5,598 nt of DNA from an uncultured bacterium (GTDB lineage: Bacteria; Eisenbacteria; RBG-16-71-46; CAIMUX01). The first letter of the stretch is position 1. Each line of letters starts with the position of its first letter. The notes under the pieces were generated by a model. The model made no database searches, was not told the origin of the DNA, and saw only the letters and a list, made by a program, of their open reading frames with translations. The stretch lies in NCBI GenBank assembly GCA_946886185.1, contig CAMPIC010000228.1, positions 1 through 5,598 on the forward strand, written 5' to 3'. The position numbers and the translations under genes are program-made. Shown here piece after piece: positions 1-5,330 of the stretch.

Positions 1-1
1 G

Positions 2-1243
2 TGGGCGGCTTCGGGAGCGGCGGTGCTGGCGCTCTCTGGAATCGTGGTCTGGAGCCGAATCGATGCGCGGGACGACTCGGAGATGTTGCTGCAGCGGTGG
101 CCTCTCTGGGTCGCTCCCCTCCTGCTGCTCGCGATCGTGGCGGCGCAGCGCGCGCAACTCGCCTCCACCACGGGCACTACGCCTCGCGCCTGGAGCTGGG
201 TCCGCACAGGAACGGTCGCAGCGGCTGCCCTTCTCTTGCCCGCGTCCACTTTCGCGGTCGGCACCCGCAGTTGGGACTCCGCTGTGAGCCAACTGCGCTG
301 CTACTACGACCTCGACGCGGTGCGCTCGGTCATGGGGTTCTTGCAGGCGAGCTCTCAGCCGGGCGATCTCGTCTTCACCGACGATTGGGACATCTTCCCG
401 GTCTTCTTCTATCACAACCGGCACAATCGCTACATCGTGGGGCTCGATCCGAAATTCACCCACCAACGCGATCCCGATCTGTGGAACCGGTACGTCAAGA
501 TTTCGCGCGGTGAAGTGCCGAGCACGATCGAGCTCGCATCCGAAGGCGACGATGGAGTGCGGGGCACGGTCGCGCTGGAAGACATCCGCGAGGAATTTCA
601 TGCCCAGTACGTCATCGCGGACCAGGATCATCACGCTCTCGCCGATGCGCTCATCAAAGCGCCCGAGCTCGCGGAGCTGGTCTATCCGAGCACCGATTAT
701 GAGATCGCGAGCAAGGAACCGTACGTCGTCTTTCGCATTCGCGACCGCGACGAGCCGCCGCCTCTGGTGCAGCAGCAACCGCCCATCGGCGAGCGACCGA
801 TCTACCTGAGCGAACTGCGTCCCCTTTCCGTGTCCCAGGGATGGGGAGAGTTGGGCGCGGACCAGACGGTCGACGGAAATCCGGTCCGTCTCGACGGCCA
901 GACCTACGCGCGGGGAGTGGGAACGCACGCGCCGGCCCGCATCCTCTACGAAATCCCCGAAGGATACGCGTGGTTCGAAGCGGTGGTCGGAGTCGATGAC
1001 GAGACCGGGGGCCGGGGAACCACCGTCGCCTCGATCGTTCTCGATGGCCGGCCCGTGTATCAGACTCCCGAGCTGCGCGGAGGCGGATCCGCCGCGATCG
1101 CGCGCATTCCGCTGGAGGGGGCCCGGCAGATCCAGCTGGAGGCGAGCGCCACCGCGGACGGACAGCGCTTCGATCACGTGAGCTGGGCAGACGCGCGCTT
1201 CCTCCCGTCGGACATGGCCTCGAACGAGCGGCCGCTCCCGTGA
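2..1243 (+). CDS. Membrane glycosyltransferase-like protein, C-terminal part with NPCBM domain (5' end outside window)
   Basis: The frame is open to the left edge, so only the last 413 residues are visible. Counting from base 2, hydrophobic stretches at about residues 2-17, 33-48 and 69-87 look like the final membrane helices of a polytopic protein. A soluble region of about residues 95-250 follows, with the pattern DDWDIFPVFFY, then GLDPKF, then DPDLWNRYVKI. I associate this pattern with the extracytoplasmic part of GT-C (ArnT/PMT-like) membrane proteins. Residues about 266-400 are an NPCBM-type carbohydrate-binding module: QGWGEL, then GVGTHAPA, GVDDE, VLDGRPV and a final DHVSWADARF. The protein ends 13 residues after that motif. 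The likely role is sugar transfer from a lipid-linked donor at the outer face of the inner membrane, with the module holding glycan. The acceptor and sugar cannot be told, and the catalytic N-terminal region is not seen. The stop overlaps the next gene's start (GTGA), so the two are probably co-translated. Confidence 0.8.
   Translation, partial: WAASGAAVLALSGIVVWSRIDARDDSEMLLQRWPLWVAPLLLLAIVAAQRAQLASTTGTTPRAWSWVRTGTVAAAALLLPASTFAVGTRSWDSAVSQLRCYYDLDAVRSVMGFLQASSQPGDLVFTDDWDIFPVFFYHNRHNRYIVGLDPKFTHQRDPDLWNRYVKISRGEVPSTIELASEGDDGVRGTVALEDIREEFHAQYVIADQDHHALADALIKAPELAELVYPSTDYEIASKEPYVVFRIRDRDEPPPLVQQQPPIGERPIYLSELRPLSVSQGWGELGADQTVDGNPVRLDGQTYARGVGTHAPARILYEIPEGYAWFEAVVGVDDETGGRGTTVASIVLDGRPVYQTPELRGGGSAAIARIPLEGARQIQLEASATADGQRFDHVSWADARFLPSDMASNERPLP
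800..1204 (+). other. NPCBM domain, copy 1 (in first glycosyltransferase)
   Basis: This stretch encodes an NPCBM-like beta-sandwich module (the Pfam PF08305 type, first noted next to GH98 catalytic domains). The pattern is QGWGELGAD, RLDGQTYARGVGTHAPA, VVGVDDETG, VLDGRPVY and DHVSWADARF. It aligns without gaps to the module in the next gene at 2698-3102, with 58 of about 135 positions identical by my count. The two are therefore related by descent and not by chance. The module lies after the last membrane helix, so it should face the periplasm or cell exterior. Confidence 0.8.
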
Positions 1244-3315
1244 ACCTCGCGCGGGCGCTCGCACCGGTGCGAAACCCCGCGCCCGCAACGAGGCTGATCG
1301 GGTTGCTGGCGATCGCCGTCGGGCTCCGATGGTGGATCGTGCAAGAACCCGGCCTTGGCCACGGAGACGATCTCGCGCTGTTCGAGCGCTGGATCCGGGG
1401 ACTCACCCAACATGGCCTGAGCGGCTTCTACGCGCATGAGTCGTTCTGCGACTATCCACCGCTCATGCTCCTCCTCTTCCGCGGGTTGGGGGCTCTCGTC
1501 GGCGCCGGATCCGATCCGTCGAGCCATCTCGTCCAGAGCGCGATCAAGTCGCTCGCGTGTGCCGGCGACCTCGCGATCGCGGGGCTGCTTTACGTGGAAG
1601 GGCGAAAGCTCTTCGGAGCGGGAACACTGGCCGCCGGCCTCTATCTGCTGAGCCCCATCGCGGTCTACGACTCTGCCTACTGGGGACAGGTCGACTCGAT
1701 CCACACCGCGCTCCTTCTCGCTGCGCTGCTGGCGCTGCGCCGGCAACGGTGGATGATGACCGGCGTCCTGGCTGCTCTCGCCTTGACCACCAAGTTCCAG
1801 TCGGTCGTCCTGCTCCCCCTGTTCTTCTTTGAGTCGTACCGCATCGCGCGAGCGCGAGGGACGTTGAGGATGCTCGCGGGAAGCGCTTCGGCCGCCTTGG
1901 TGATCGCGATCCCGTTCGTCGCGACCGGCATCCTCGAGGAGTCGGTGAGCCGCGCATACGTCAACGTGGTCGGTCAGTATCACGAGATGTCGAAGAACGC
2001 ATACAACCTCTGGTTCCTCTCGCAGGATCCATCTCGACCCGACACCGTGCCTCCCGAACCGATCCTTCGACTGGCATCGCAGGGCGGCGATGTGGTGCGC
2101 GCGGAGAGCGCGTGGCTGCTCGATTGGTCGTGGCGCAGGATTTCCTTGATCCTGTTCGCGCTTTGCGTGGCGACGGTGCTCTCGCTCTATGCGCGGCGCC
2201 CCTCTGCGGTCGGGCTCTATGGGACCGCGGGGCTCCTCACGTTCTGCTTCTTCCTCTTCCCGACGGAGATGCACGAGCGTTACGCGTATCCGGCGATCGC
2301 ATTCTTGGCGGTATGGGCGTTGGCTTCGCGGAGTCATGAACGCGGCTACTGGGCGTTCACGCTGCTGCTCCTCTTGAACTTCGCAGCCGTGTTGCCCGCG
2401 ACGCCGTTGGCCCGTCAGATCGCCGCAGGCAACCTGGTGCTCTTTGCCACCCTGGTGGCCGGGCTGGCGATCGCACAACCGTGGCGCCGAGTCCCGGGCG
2501 CGGGTGCAGACGAACGATCGATAGCGCCGGCCGCTCAGGACACCTTCGAGACCGAAGCGGGAGTGCGTCGCAATCCGGGGCTCATCGGCGCGTTCCAGGC
2601 GGCGACCGTCTGCGCCTGGATCGCGCTCGTGATGCTTTTCTGCGGGGTCACGATCGCGGCGCGGACCGTTTCACGCCCGCACGATCCCGAACCGGTGATC
2701 TGGCTGGCCGATCTCTATCCGGAAGTCGCCGAGCAGGGATGGAAAGAGCTGACGATCGATCGCTCCGTGGGCGGCGAATTGATCCGTCTGGGAGACACGA
2801 CCTACTTGCGCGGGATCGGTACGCACGCACCGGCCACGATCGTGTATGCGATCCCTCCGGACGCGCATGTGTTTAGCGCCCTCGTAGGAATCGATGAAGC
2901 GGCGGGCGACCGCGGCAGCTCCGTGCTCGAAGTCCTCCTGGACGGCGAGCTCGCGCATCGGACGTCCGTGCTCACCGGCTCGCAAGGTCCTTCCGAGATC
3001 GCGATCGACGTTCACGGCCGTCGGCAGATCACGCTTGCAGTGGACACGGCCGGCGATGGCCAGGCCTCGGATCACCTCGACCTTGCGCTAGCGAGATTCG
3101 TGAAAAACGCCCCGGGAGACGTTCCTTCTCGCGAGGTCCCTCCTCGGAACGTTCCTTCCGGGGACAGATCAGGAGAGCCGACTGTCCTCGAAAGCGTAGA
3201 ACTCGGGACGTTTCAAGTCGGGGAGGAATTTGCGCGAGAGCAGGATCGTGCGCACCTGCCAGAGCTCCGGAAAGATGCGTCCCTTGTTCCGCTGTTCGAG
3301 GAACCCGGCCCCTGA
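1240..3315 (+). CDS. GT-C family mannosyltransferase (Gpi18/PIG-V-like) with C-terminal NPCBM domain
   Basis: This 691-residue polytopic membrane protein probably transfers a sugar from a polyprenyl-phosphate donor to an envelope glycan or glycoprotein. The GT-C hallmarks are an acidic first-loop motif HGDDLALFERW (41-51), CDYPP (70-74), YWGQVD (147-152), TKFQS (184-188) and MHERYAYP (344-351). The last resembles the HERY-x-YP signature of COG5542 Gpi18-like mannosyltransferases. About ten hydrophobic segments lie between 18 and 412, and another at 450-474 anchors the C-terminal module. Residues 487-621 are an NPCBM module (EQGWKEL, GIGTHAPA, LVGIDE, LLDGE, DHLDLALARF). The GTG start at 1240 overlaps the previous stop as GTGA. 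It has no clear Shine-Dalgarno, so translation is probably coupled. Oddity: after the module, about 70 low-complexity residues (621-691) run through a hairpin and into the antisense of kynA, and a TGA lies in the +1 frame at 3101-3103. The native end may therefore be near 3100. Membrane GT-C identity is firm; the exact sugar is inferred. Confidence 0.85.
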   Translation: MNLARALAPVRNPAPATRLIGLLAIAVGLRWWIVQEPGLGHGDDLALFERWIRGLTQHGLSGFYAHESFCDYPPLMLLLFRGLGALVGAGSDPSSHLVQSAIKSLACAGDLAIAGLLYVEGRKLFGAGTLAAGLYLLSPIAVYDSAYWGQVDSIHTALLLAALLALRRQRWMMTGVLAALALTTKFQSVVLLPLFFFESYRIARARGTLRMLAGSASAALVIAIPFVATGILEESVSRAYVNVVGQYHEMSKNAYNLWFLSQDPSRPDTVPPEPILRLASQGGDVVRAESAWLLDWSWRRISLILFALCVATVLSLYARRPSAVGLYGTAGLLTFCFFLFPTEMHERYAYPAIAFLAVWALASRSHERGYWAFTLLLLLNFAAVLPATPLARQIAAGNLVLFATLVAGLAIAQPWRRVPGAGADERSIAPAAQDTFETEAGVRRNPGLIGAFQAATVCAWIALVMLFCGVTIAARTVSRPHDPEPVIWLADLYPEVAEQGWKELTIDRSVGGELIRLGDTTYLRGIGTHAPATIVYAIPPDAHVFSALVGIDEAAGDRGSSVLEVLLDGELAHRTSVLTGSQGPSEIAIDVHGRRQITLAVDTAGDGQASDHLDLALARFVKNAPGDVPSREVPPRNVPSGDRSGEPTVLESVELGTFQVGEEFAREQDRAHLPELRKDASLVPLFEEPGP
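2698..3102 (+). other. NPCBM domain, copy 2 (in second glycosyltransferase)
   Basis: This is the second carbohydrate-binding module of the pair. The core THAPA, G-(V/I)-D and LDG motifs are kept. The terminal tryptophan of the SWADARF signature in copy 1 is replaced here (DLALARF). The module ends at about base 3102, exactly where the +1 frame carries a TGA. The reading frame then continues into sequence that does not resemble any domain I know. Confidence 0.78.
3110..3163 (-). terminator. Intrinsic terminator of kynA, lying inside the neighbour's reading frame
   Basis: The arms at 3110-3125 and 3146-3163 pair over 16 bp with a two-base bulge. The outer CCCCGG pairs with CCGGGG, a short G-U/A-U/G-C step follows, then ACGTTCC pairs with GGAACGT. 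The loop is 20 bases. Read on the minus strand, the hairpin begins about five bases after the kynA stop and is followed two bases later by TTTTT (complement of 3103-3107). That is the standard arrangement of a Rho-independent terminator. The plus strand has no T-run after the hairpin, so it should work mainly for kynA. It lies within codons 624-642 of the glycosyltransferase frame. Confidence 0.65.
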
Positions 3316-4266
3316 GGTGCCTCCGGTGCCGATGCGCTGGCCGATGATCCGCTCGACCATCCGCACGTGCCGCGTCCTCCAGAGCAGGAGGCGCTCTTCC
3401 AGCACCACGACGGTCTCCAGGAGCAAGCGCGGCCATGCCAGCAGCGGCAGGTCACGATACGACTCGATGAAAAGGATGCCCGCGCGCACCATCCGGGTGC
3501 GGGGTCGATTCGCTTCCGGTTGATCCTCGGCCCGCAAGAAAGCGCCCACCTGTCCGACCCCTTCTTCGAGACGGCTCTGGAGCTTGTCCGGCTCGCTGTT
3601 TCCCATGATCGCCGTGAGAGTGGCGTGGAGAGATCGCTCGTATCCACTGAGATACGCTTCGAGGAATCGATCTGCCGTGGCCGCGCGGTCTTCTCCCCCC
3701 ACCGGATCGATCGGAGTGCGCAAGAGCCATTCGTGGAGCGCCGACCGCAGAGTGACCTCGCTCCGGGCCGCTGTAACCTTTTGCCAGATCTCCTCTCCCG
3801 AGGCGGTCTGCGCCATCATCTTCTGCAGCGACTTCAGCACCGTGTCGCCGTATTCCGGGGTGGTCGACTCGATCCCGAGCAGGATCTCGAGGATCCGATA
3901 CTGGTACGACTGCAGTCCGCTCGCCGGGACCAGCTTGTCGCGGAAGGAAATGAAGTCCTGCGGATCGAGCGTCTCCATCACGTCGAACTGCGTGATCGCA
4001 TGATTGAGGATGGTGTTCACACGGCTCAGGTGATGCACCACGAACGGGATCTTCTCCTCGGGGACTTGTGGAGACGCCAGCTCGCCGCTCGCCAGGCGCA
4101 GCTCGTGGATGATCAGCTTGAACCAGAGCTCGAATACCTGGTGGACCATGATGAAGTGGATCTCGTCCTGGGCGAGCTCCGACTCGTCCCGATCGATGCC
4201 GTGCTGGAGATCGAGGAGCTGCGGGAGGTGGAGATAGTCCCAATAGCTGATCGGCTCGTCGCGCAC
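3169..4266 (-). CDS. kynA: Tryptophan 2,3-dioxygenase
   Basis: This heme enzyme inserts O2 into L-tryptophan to give N-formylkynurenine, the first step of the kynurenine pathway, in the cytoplasm. With the GTG start at 4266 it has 365 residues. That is longer than the roughly 300-residue Xanthomonas enzyme and shorter than the roughly 400-residue animal one. Family landmarks in order are YWDYLHLPQLLDLQ (8-21), DEIHFIMVHQVFELWFK (34-50) with the active-site His42, SGLQSYQYR (116-124) with the substrate-carboxylate Arg124, WRTRHVRMVERIIG (296-309) with the proximal heme ligand His300, and GTGGTSG (313-319) with Thr314, which contacts the substrate. All key residues are present. The start is fixed by a near-perfect Shine-Dalgarno seven bases upstream; an in-frame ATG at 4380 would add 38 Arg/Pro/Gly-rich residues with no family match. 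Residues 318-365 lie antisense to the end of the glycosyltransferase frame. No other kynurenine-pathway gene is in view, so it appears monocistronic. Confidence 0.96.
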   Translation of the reverse strand: MRDEPISYWDYLHLPQLLDLQHGIDRDESELAQDEIHFIMVHQVFELWFKLIIHELRLASGELASPQVPEEKIPFVVHHLSRVNTILNHAITQFDVMETLDPQDFISFRDKLVPASGLQSYQYRILEILLGIESTTPEYGDTVLKSLQKMMAQTASGEEIWQKVTAARSEVTLRSALHEWLLRTPIDPVGGEDRAATADRFLEAYLSGYERSLHATLTAIMGNSEPDKLQSRLEEGVGQVGAFLRAEDQPEANRPRTRMVRAGILFIESYRDLPLLAWPRLLLETVVVLEERLLLWRTRHVRMVERIIGQRIGTGGTSGAGFLEQRNKGRIFPELWQVRTILLSRKFLPDLKRPEFYAFEDSRLS

Positions 4267-4270
4267 TCCG

Positions 4271-4280
4271 TCACCTCCTT
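4271..4280 (-). promoter_or_regulatory. Strong Shine-Dalgarno of kynA
   Basis: On the minus strand this reads AAGGAGGTGA, complementary over its whole length to the 3' end of 16S rRNA. The AGGAGG core is seven bases from the GTG at 4266-4264. It selects that GTG over the in-frame ATG at 4380 and suggests efficient translation despite the non-ATG start. Confidence 0.85.
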
Positions 4281-4330
4281 CTTCCACTGGTCCGCGCCGC
4301 CGGAAACGTCCAGGATACCGCGTGCGGGGC

Positions 4331-4369
4331 GGCCGCCGAAAGGAAAGCGGCCCCCTGCGGAAACGCAGG
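4331..4369. repeat. Two adjacent hairpins upstream of the dinB-like gene
   Basis: The first hairpin is GGCCGC (4331-4336) pairing with GCGGCC (4347-4352) around a ten-base purine-rich loop. One base on, CCTGCG (4354-4359) pairs with CGCAGG (4364-4369) around GAAA, a GNRA tetraloop when read on the plus strand. Extending the first stem outward would use bases 4354-4355 of the second, so fully extended forms compete. They could be 5'-leader RNA structure of the plus-strand gene or operator-like palindromes. I know of no named RNA family that matches. Confidence 0.45.
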
Positions 4370-4380
4370 TCGCTGTCCAC

Positions 4381-4386
4381 GAGGAG
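4381..4386 (+). promoter_or_regulatory. Shine-Dalgarno of the dinB-like gene
   Basis: GAGGAG lies five bases before the ATG at 4392 and supports that start. Confidence 0.7.
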
Positions 4387-4391
4387 ATCCG

Positions 4392-4772
4392 ATGTCGTCC
4401 GACGTGATCACCGCATGGAAGGCGGAAATCGCCGATCTGTCACGCGCGTTCGAGGAGTTGTGGAACGGACTCACGGACGAGCAGCGGCGCTGGAAGCATT
4501 CCCCCGGCGTGTGGAGCGTGGCCGAATGCATCGATCACGTGCGCTCGACCAATGCGGCCTACCGCCCGAACCTCGCACGCGCCATCGAGGCTGCCAAGCG
4601 AAACGCAGCCTCTGGCGAACCGTACCGACCTGGCAAAATCGCCCGGTGGTTTCACGCGCAGATCGATCCCGATCGAAGCAAGCGGAAGGTGCGCGGACCG
4701 GCCCTGTTCCTGCAGACCATCCAAGCGTCCGATCCTGAGAGCCTCGAGAGTTTCCTATACGAAGAGTATTAA
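4392..4772 (+). CDS. DinB-superfamily protein, N-terminal part ended by an in-frame TAA
   Basis: The 126 residues match the front half of a DinB_2-type four-helix-bundle protein (the DinB/YfiT group of putative metal-dependent hydrolases or thiol-transferases). The key motif is PGVWSVAECIDHV (38-50), whose His49 is the expected first metal ligand. A long helical stretch follows. The usual second part, with the HxxxH ligand pair, is missing because of TAA at 4770-4772. It is found straight after the stop in the same frame (4773-4958). As read, the product would lack two of three metal ligands and probably not fold or act normally. The start has a good GAGGAG five bases upstream. Members are often stress-induced, but the substrate is unknown. 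I am confident of the family. Whether this is a pseudogene, a read-through gene or a base-call error cannot be settled here. Confidence 0.75.
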   Translation: MSSDVITAWKAEIADLSRAFEELWNGLTDEQRRWKHSPGVWSVAECIDHVRSTNAAYRPNLARAIEAAKRNAASGEPYRPGKIARWFHAQIDPDRSKRKVRGPALFLQTIQASDPESLESFLYEEY

Positions 4773-4958
4773 GTCGTGCGGCTGTTTATCGGGTCGGAGG
4801 GAGTGGACCTCAACCGGACCAAGCTGTCCTCGCCGGCCACGAAGCTTCTCCGGCTCTCGATCGGCGAGGCGTTCGAAACGATCGTCCTGCACGAGCGCCG
4901 TCACCTGCGGCAAGCGCGAGCCGTGCTCGAGAAATCGGGATTTCCAGCCAAGAGCTGA
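4773..4958 (+). pseudogene. C-terminal part of the interrupted DinB-superfamily gene
   Basis: Translated in the same frame directly after the TAA, these 61 codons give VDLNRTKLSSP, then SIGEAFETIVLHERRHLRQA and a final SGFPAKS before TGA at 4956-4958. LHERRHLRQA is the family's C-terminal HxxxH motif; in full-length numbering the ligands are His167 and His171. With the upstream part the gene would have 188 codons, a normal family length, with no bases gained or lost and only one codon changed to a stop. A GTG at 4776 could start a separate 60-residue peptide, but it has no convincing ribosome-binding site. Confidence 0.7.
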
Positions 4959-5037
4959 TCCGTCATCGCGAGCGCGGGAACCATCCAGGTGCCTTGAAAC
5001 TCGAGAAGGCGACCATAGGATCGAGACCTCCAAACGC

Positions 5038-5077
5038 AATATGGGTTGACCATACGACCAATGATGGGTAATATGGG
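5038..5077 (+). repeat. Direct repeat AATATGGG flanking the vapBC promoter
   Basis: AATATGGG occurs at 5038-5045, just before the -35, and again at 5070-5077, across the -10. The copies are 32 bp apart, about three helical turns, so they face the same side of the DNA. VapB-type antitoxins usually repress their own operon, so this is a candidate operator. That role is inferred from position only. Confidence 0.4.
5046..5074 (+). promoter_or_regulatory. Putative sigma-70-type promoter of vapBC
   Basis: TTGACC (5046-5051, five of six matches to the -35 consensus) is 17 bp from TAATAT (5069-5074, four of six to the -10). A start seven or eight bases downstream would fall at 5081-5082, on the ATG of vapB itself, so the message would be leaderless or nearly so. 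The local sequence is AT-richer than the surroundings, as expected for a promoter. Confidence 0.55.
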
Positions 5078-5081
5078 AGCC

Positions 5082-5330
5082 ATGAAAACGACGGTCGACA
5101 TTTCGGACGCCTTGCTCGCGCGCGCCAAACGGCATGCTCGCCGGGTCGGACAACCGCTGCGCGCAATCATCGAGGAGGGCCTCCGCCGGGTCCTCAAAGA
5201 GGATTCGGTGCGACCGCCGTACAACATCCCGGATGCCAGCGTCGGAGATCCAACGGCCGCGGATCCTCTCGAGGCACTGTCGTGGCAGGACCTCCGGGAT
5301 GAGATCTACGGCCAACCGCCATCCCGATGA
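5082..5330 (+). CDS. vapB: VapB-type antitoxin (ribbon-helix-helix)
   Basis: This 82-residue protein starts MKTTVDISDALL, a ribbon-helix-helix DNA-binding fold: beta strand at residues 2-7, helix 1 about 9-20, turn GQP at 23-25, helix 2 about 26-39. The C-terminal tail, ending LSWQDLRDEIYG, is the kind of segment that wraps the toxin's active site. Known members neutralise VapC and, with it, repress the operon promoter. The stop overlaps the toxin start as ATGA (5327-5330), the usual coupled arrangement. The ATG at 5082 is chosen because family members begin with this KTTVDI strand. A GGGAG is only two bases upstream, too close for a normal Shine-Dalgarno, so translation may be leaderless. 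TTG 5046 or ATG 5073 would add 12 or 3 residues of no clear family character, and TTG 5046 is part of the proposed -35. Confidence 0.85.
   Translation: MKTTVDISDALLARAKRHARRVGQPLRAIIEEGLRRVLKEDSVRPPYNIPDASVGDPTAADPLEALSWQDLRDEIYGQPPSR

Larger units (their letters stand above)
4267..4391. promoter_or_regulatory. Divergent spacer between kynA and the dinB-like gene
   Basis: These 125 bp must hold the start signals for both flanking genes, which point away from each other. I see no promoter matching the sigma-70 consensus well on either strand. The best minus-strand -10-like string is TATCCT (complement of 4313-4318), with no good -35. The right half holds two compact hairpins, listed separately. 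The ribosome-binding sites of the two genes mark its edges. Confidence 0.4.
4959..5081. promoter_or_regulatory. Spacer between the dinB-like gene and vapBC
   Basis: The left two thirds show no gene, and I see no convincing terminator for the DinB-like gene. The right third holds the vapBC promoter and repeat described separately. GACCATA also occurs twice (5011-5017 and 5048-5054). Confidence 0.4.

Noticed and set aside
1..513. 170-codon frame beginning with GTG at base 1
   Set aside because: It is an out-of-frame shadow of the membrane protein. It is Arg-rich with no motif, while the base-2 frame shows membrane helices and conserved motifs.
654..1406. 250-codon minus-strand open frame opposite the first NPCBM region
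   Set aside because: It is Arg/Ser/Pro-rich low-complexity sequence with no motifs and lies opposite a recognised domain.
1174..2478. 434-codon minus-strand open frame opposite the second glycosyltransferase
   Set aside because: Its translation is rich in Arg, Glu, Gln and His with no domain, the typical antisense shadow of a hydrophobic high-GC gene. The plus strand has clear family motifs here.
4267..4380. N-terminal extension of kynA to the ATG at 4380
   Set aside because: The 38 extra residues are Arg/Pro/Gly-rich, cross two hairpins and the Shine-Dalgarno, and have no counterpart in the family. The GTG at 4266 is correctly placed after AAGGAGGTGA.
3367..4407. 346-codon plus-strand open frame opposite kynA
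   Set aside because: It is a shadow of the conserved dioxygenase. The translation (many LVD, EIE, HHE runs) is what antisense of that gene gives, and it shows no domain.
4776..4958. Independent 60-residue gene starting at GTG 4776
   Set aside because: It has no ribosome-binding site and continues the upstream DinB-like frame exactly, so it is better read as the tail of that interrupted gene.
5046..5081. Longer vapB starting at TTG 5046
   Set aside because: That TTG forms part of the likely -35 element, and the added 12 residues precede the canonical KTTVDI start without family character.
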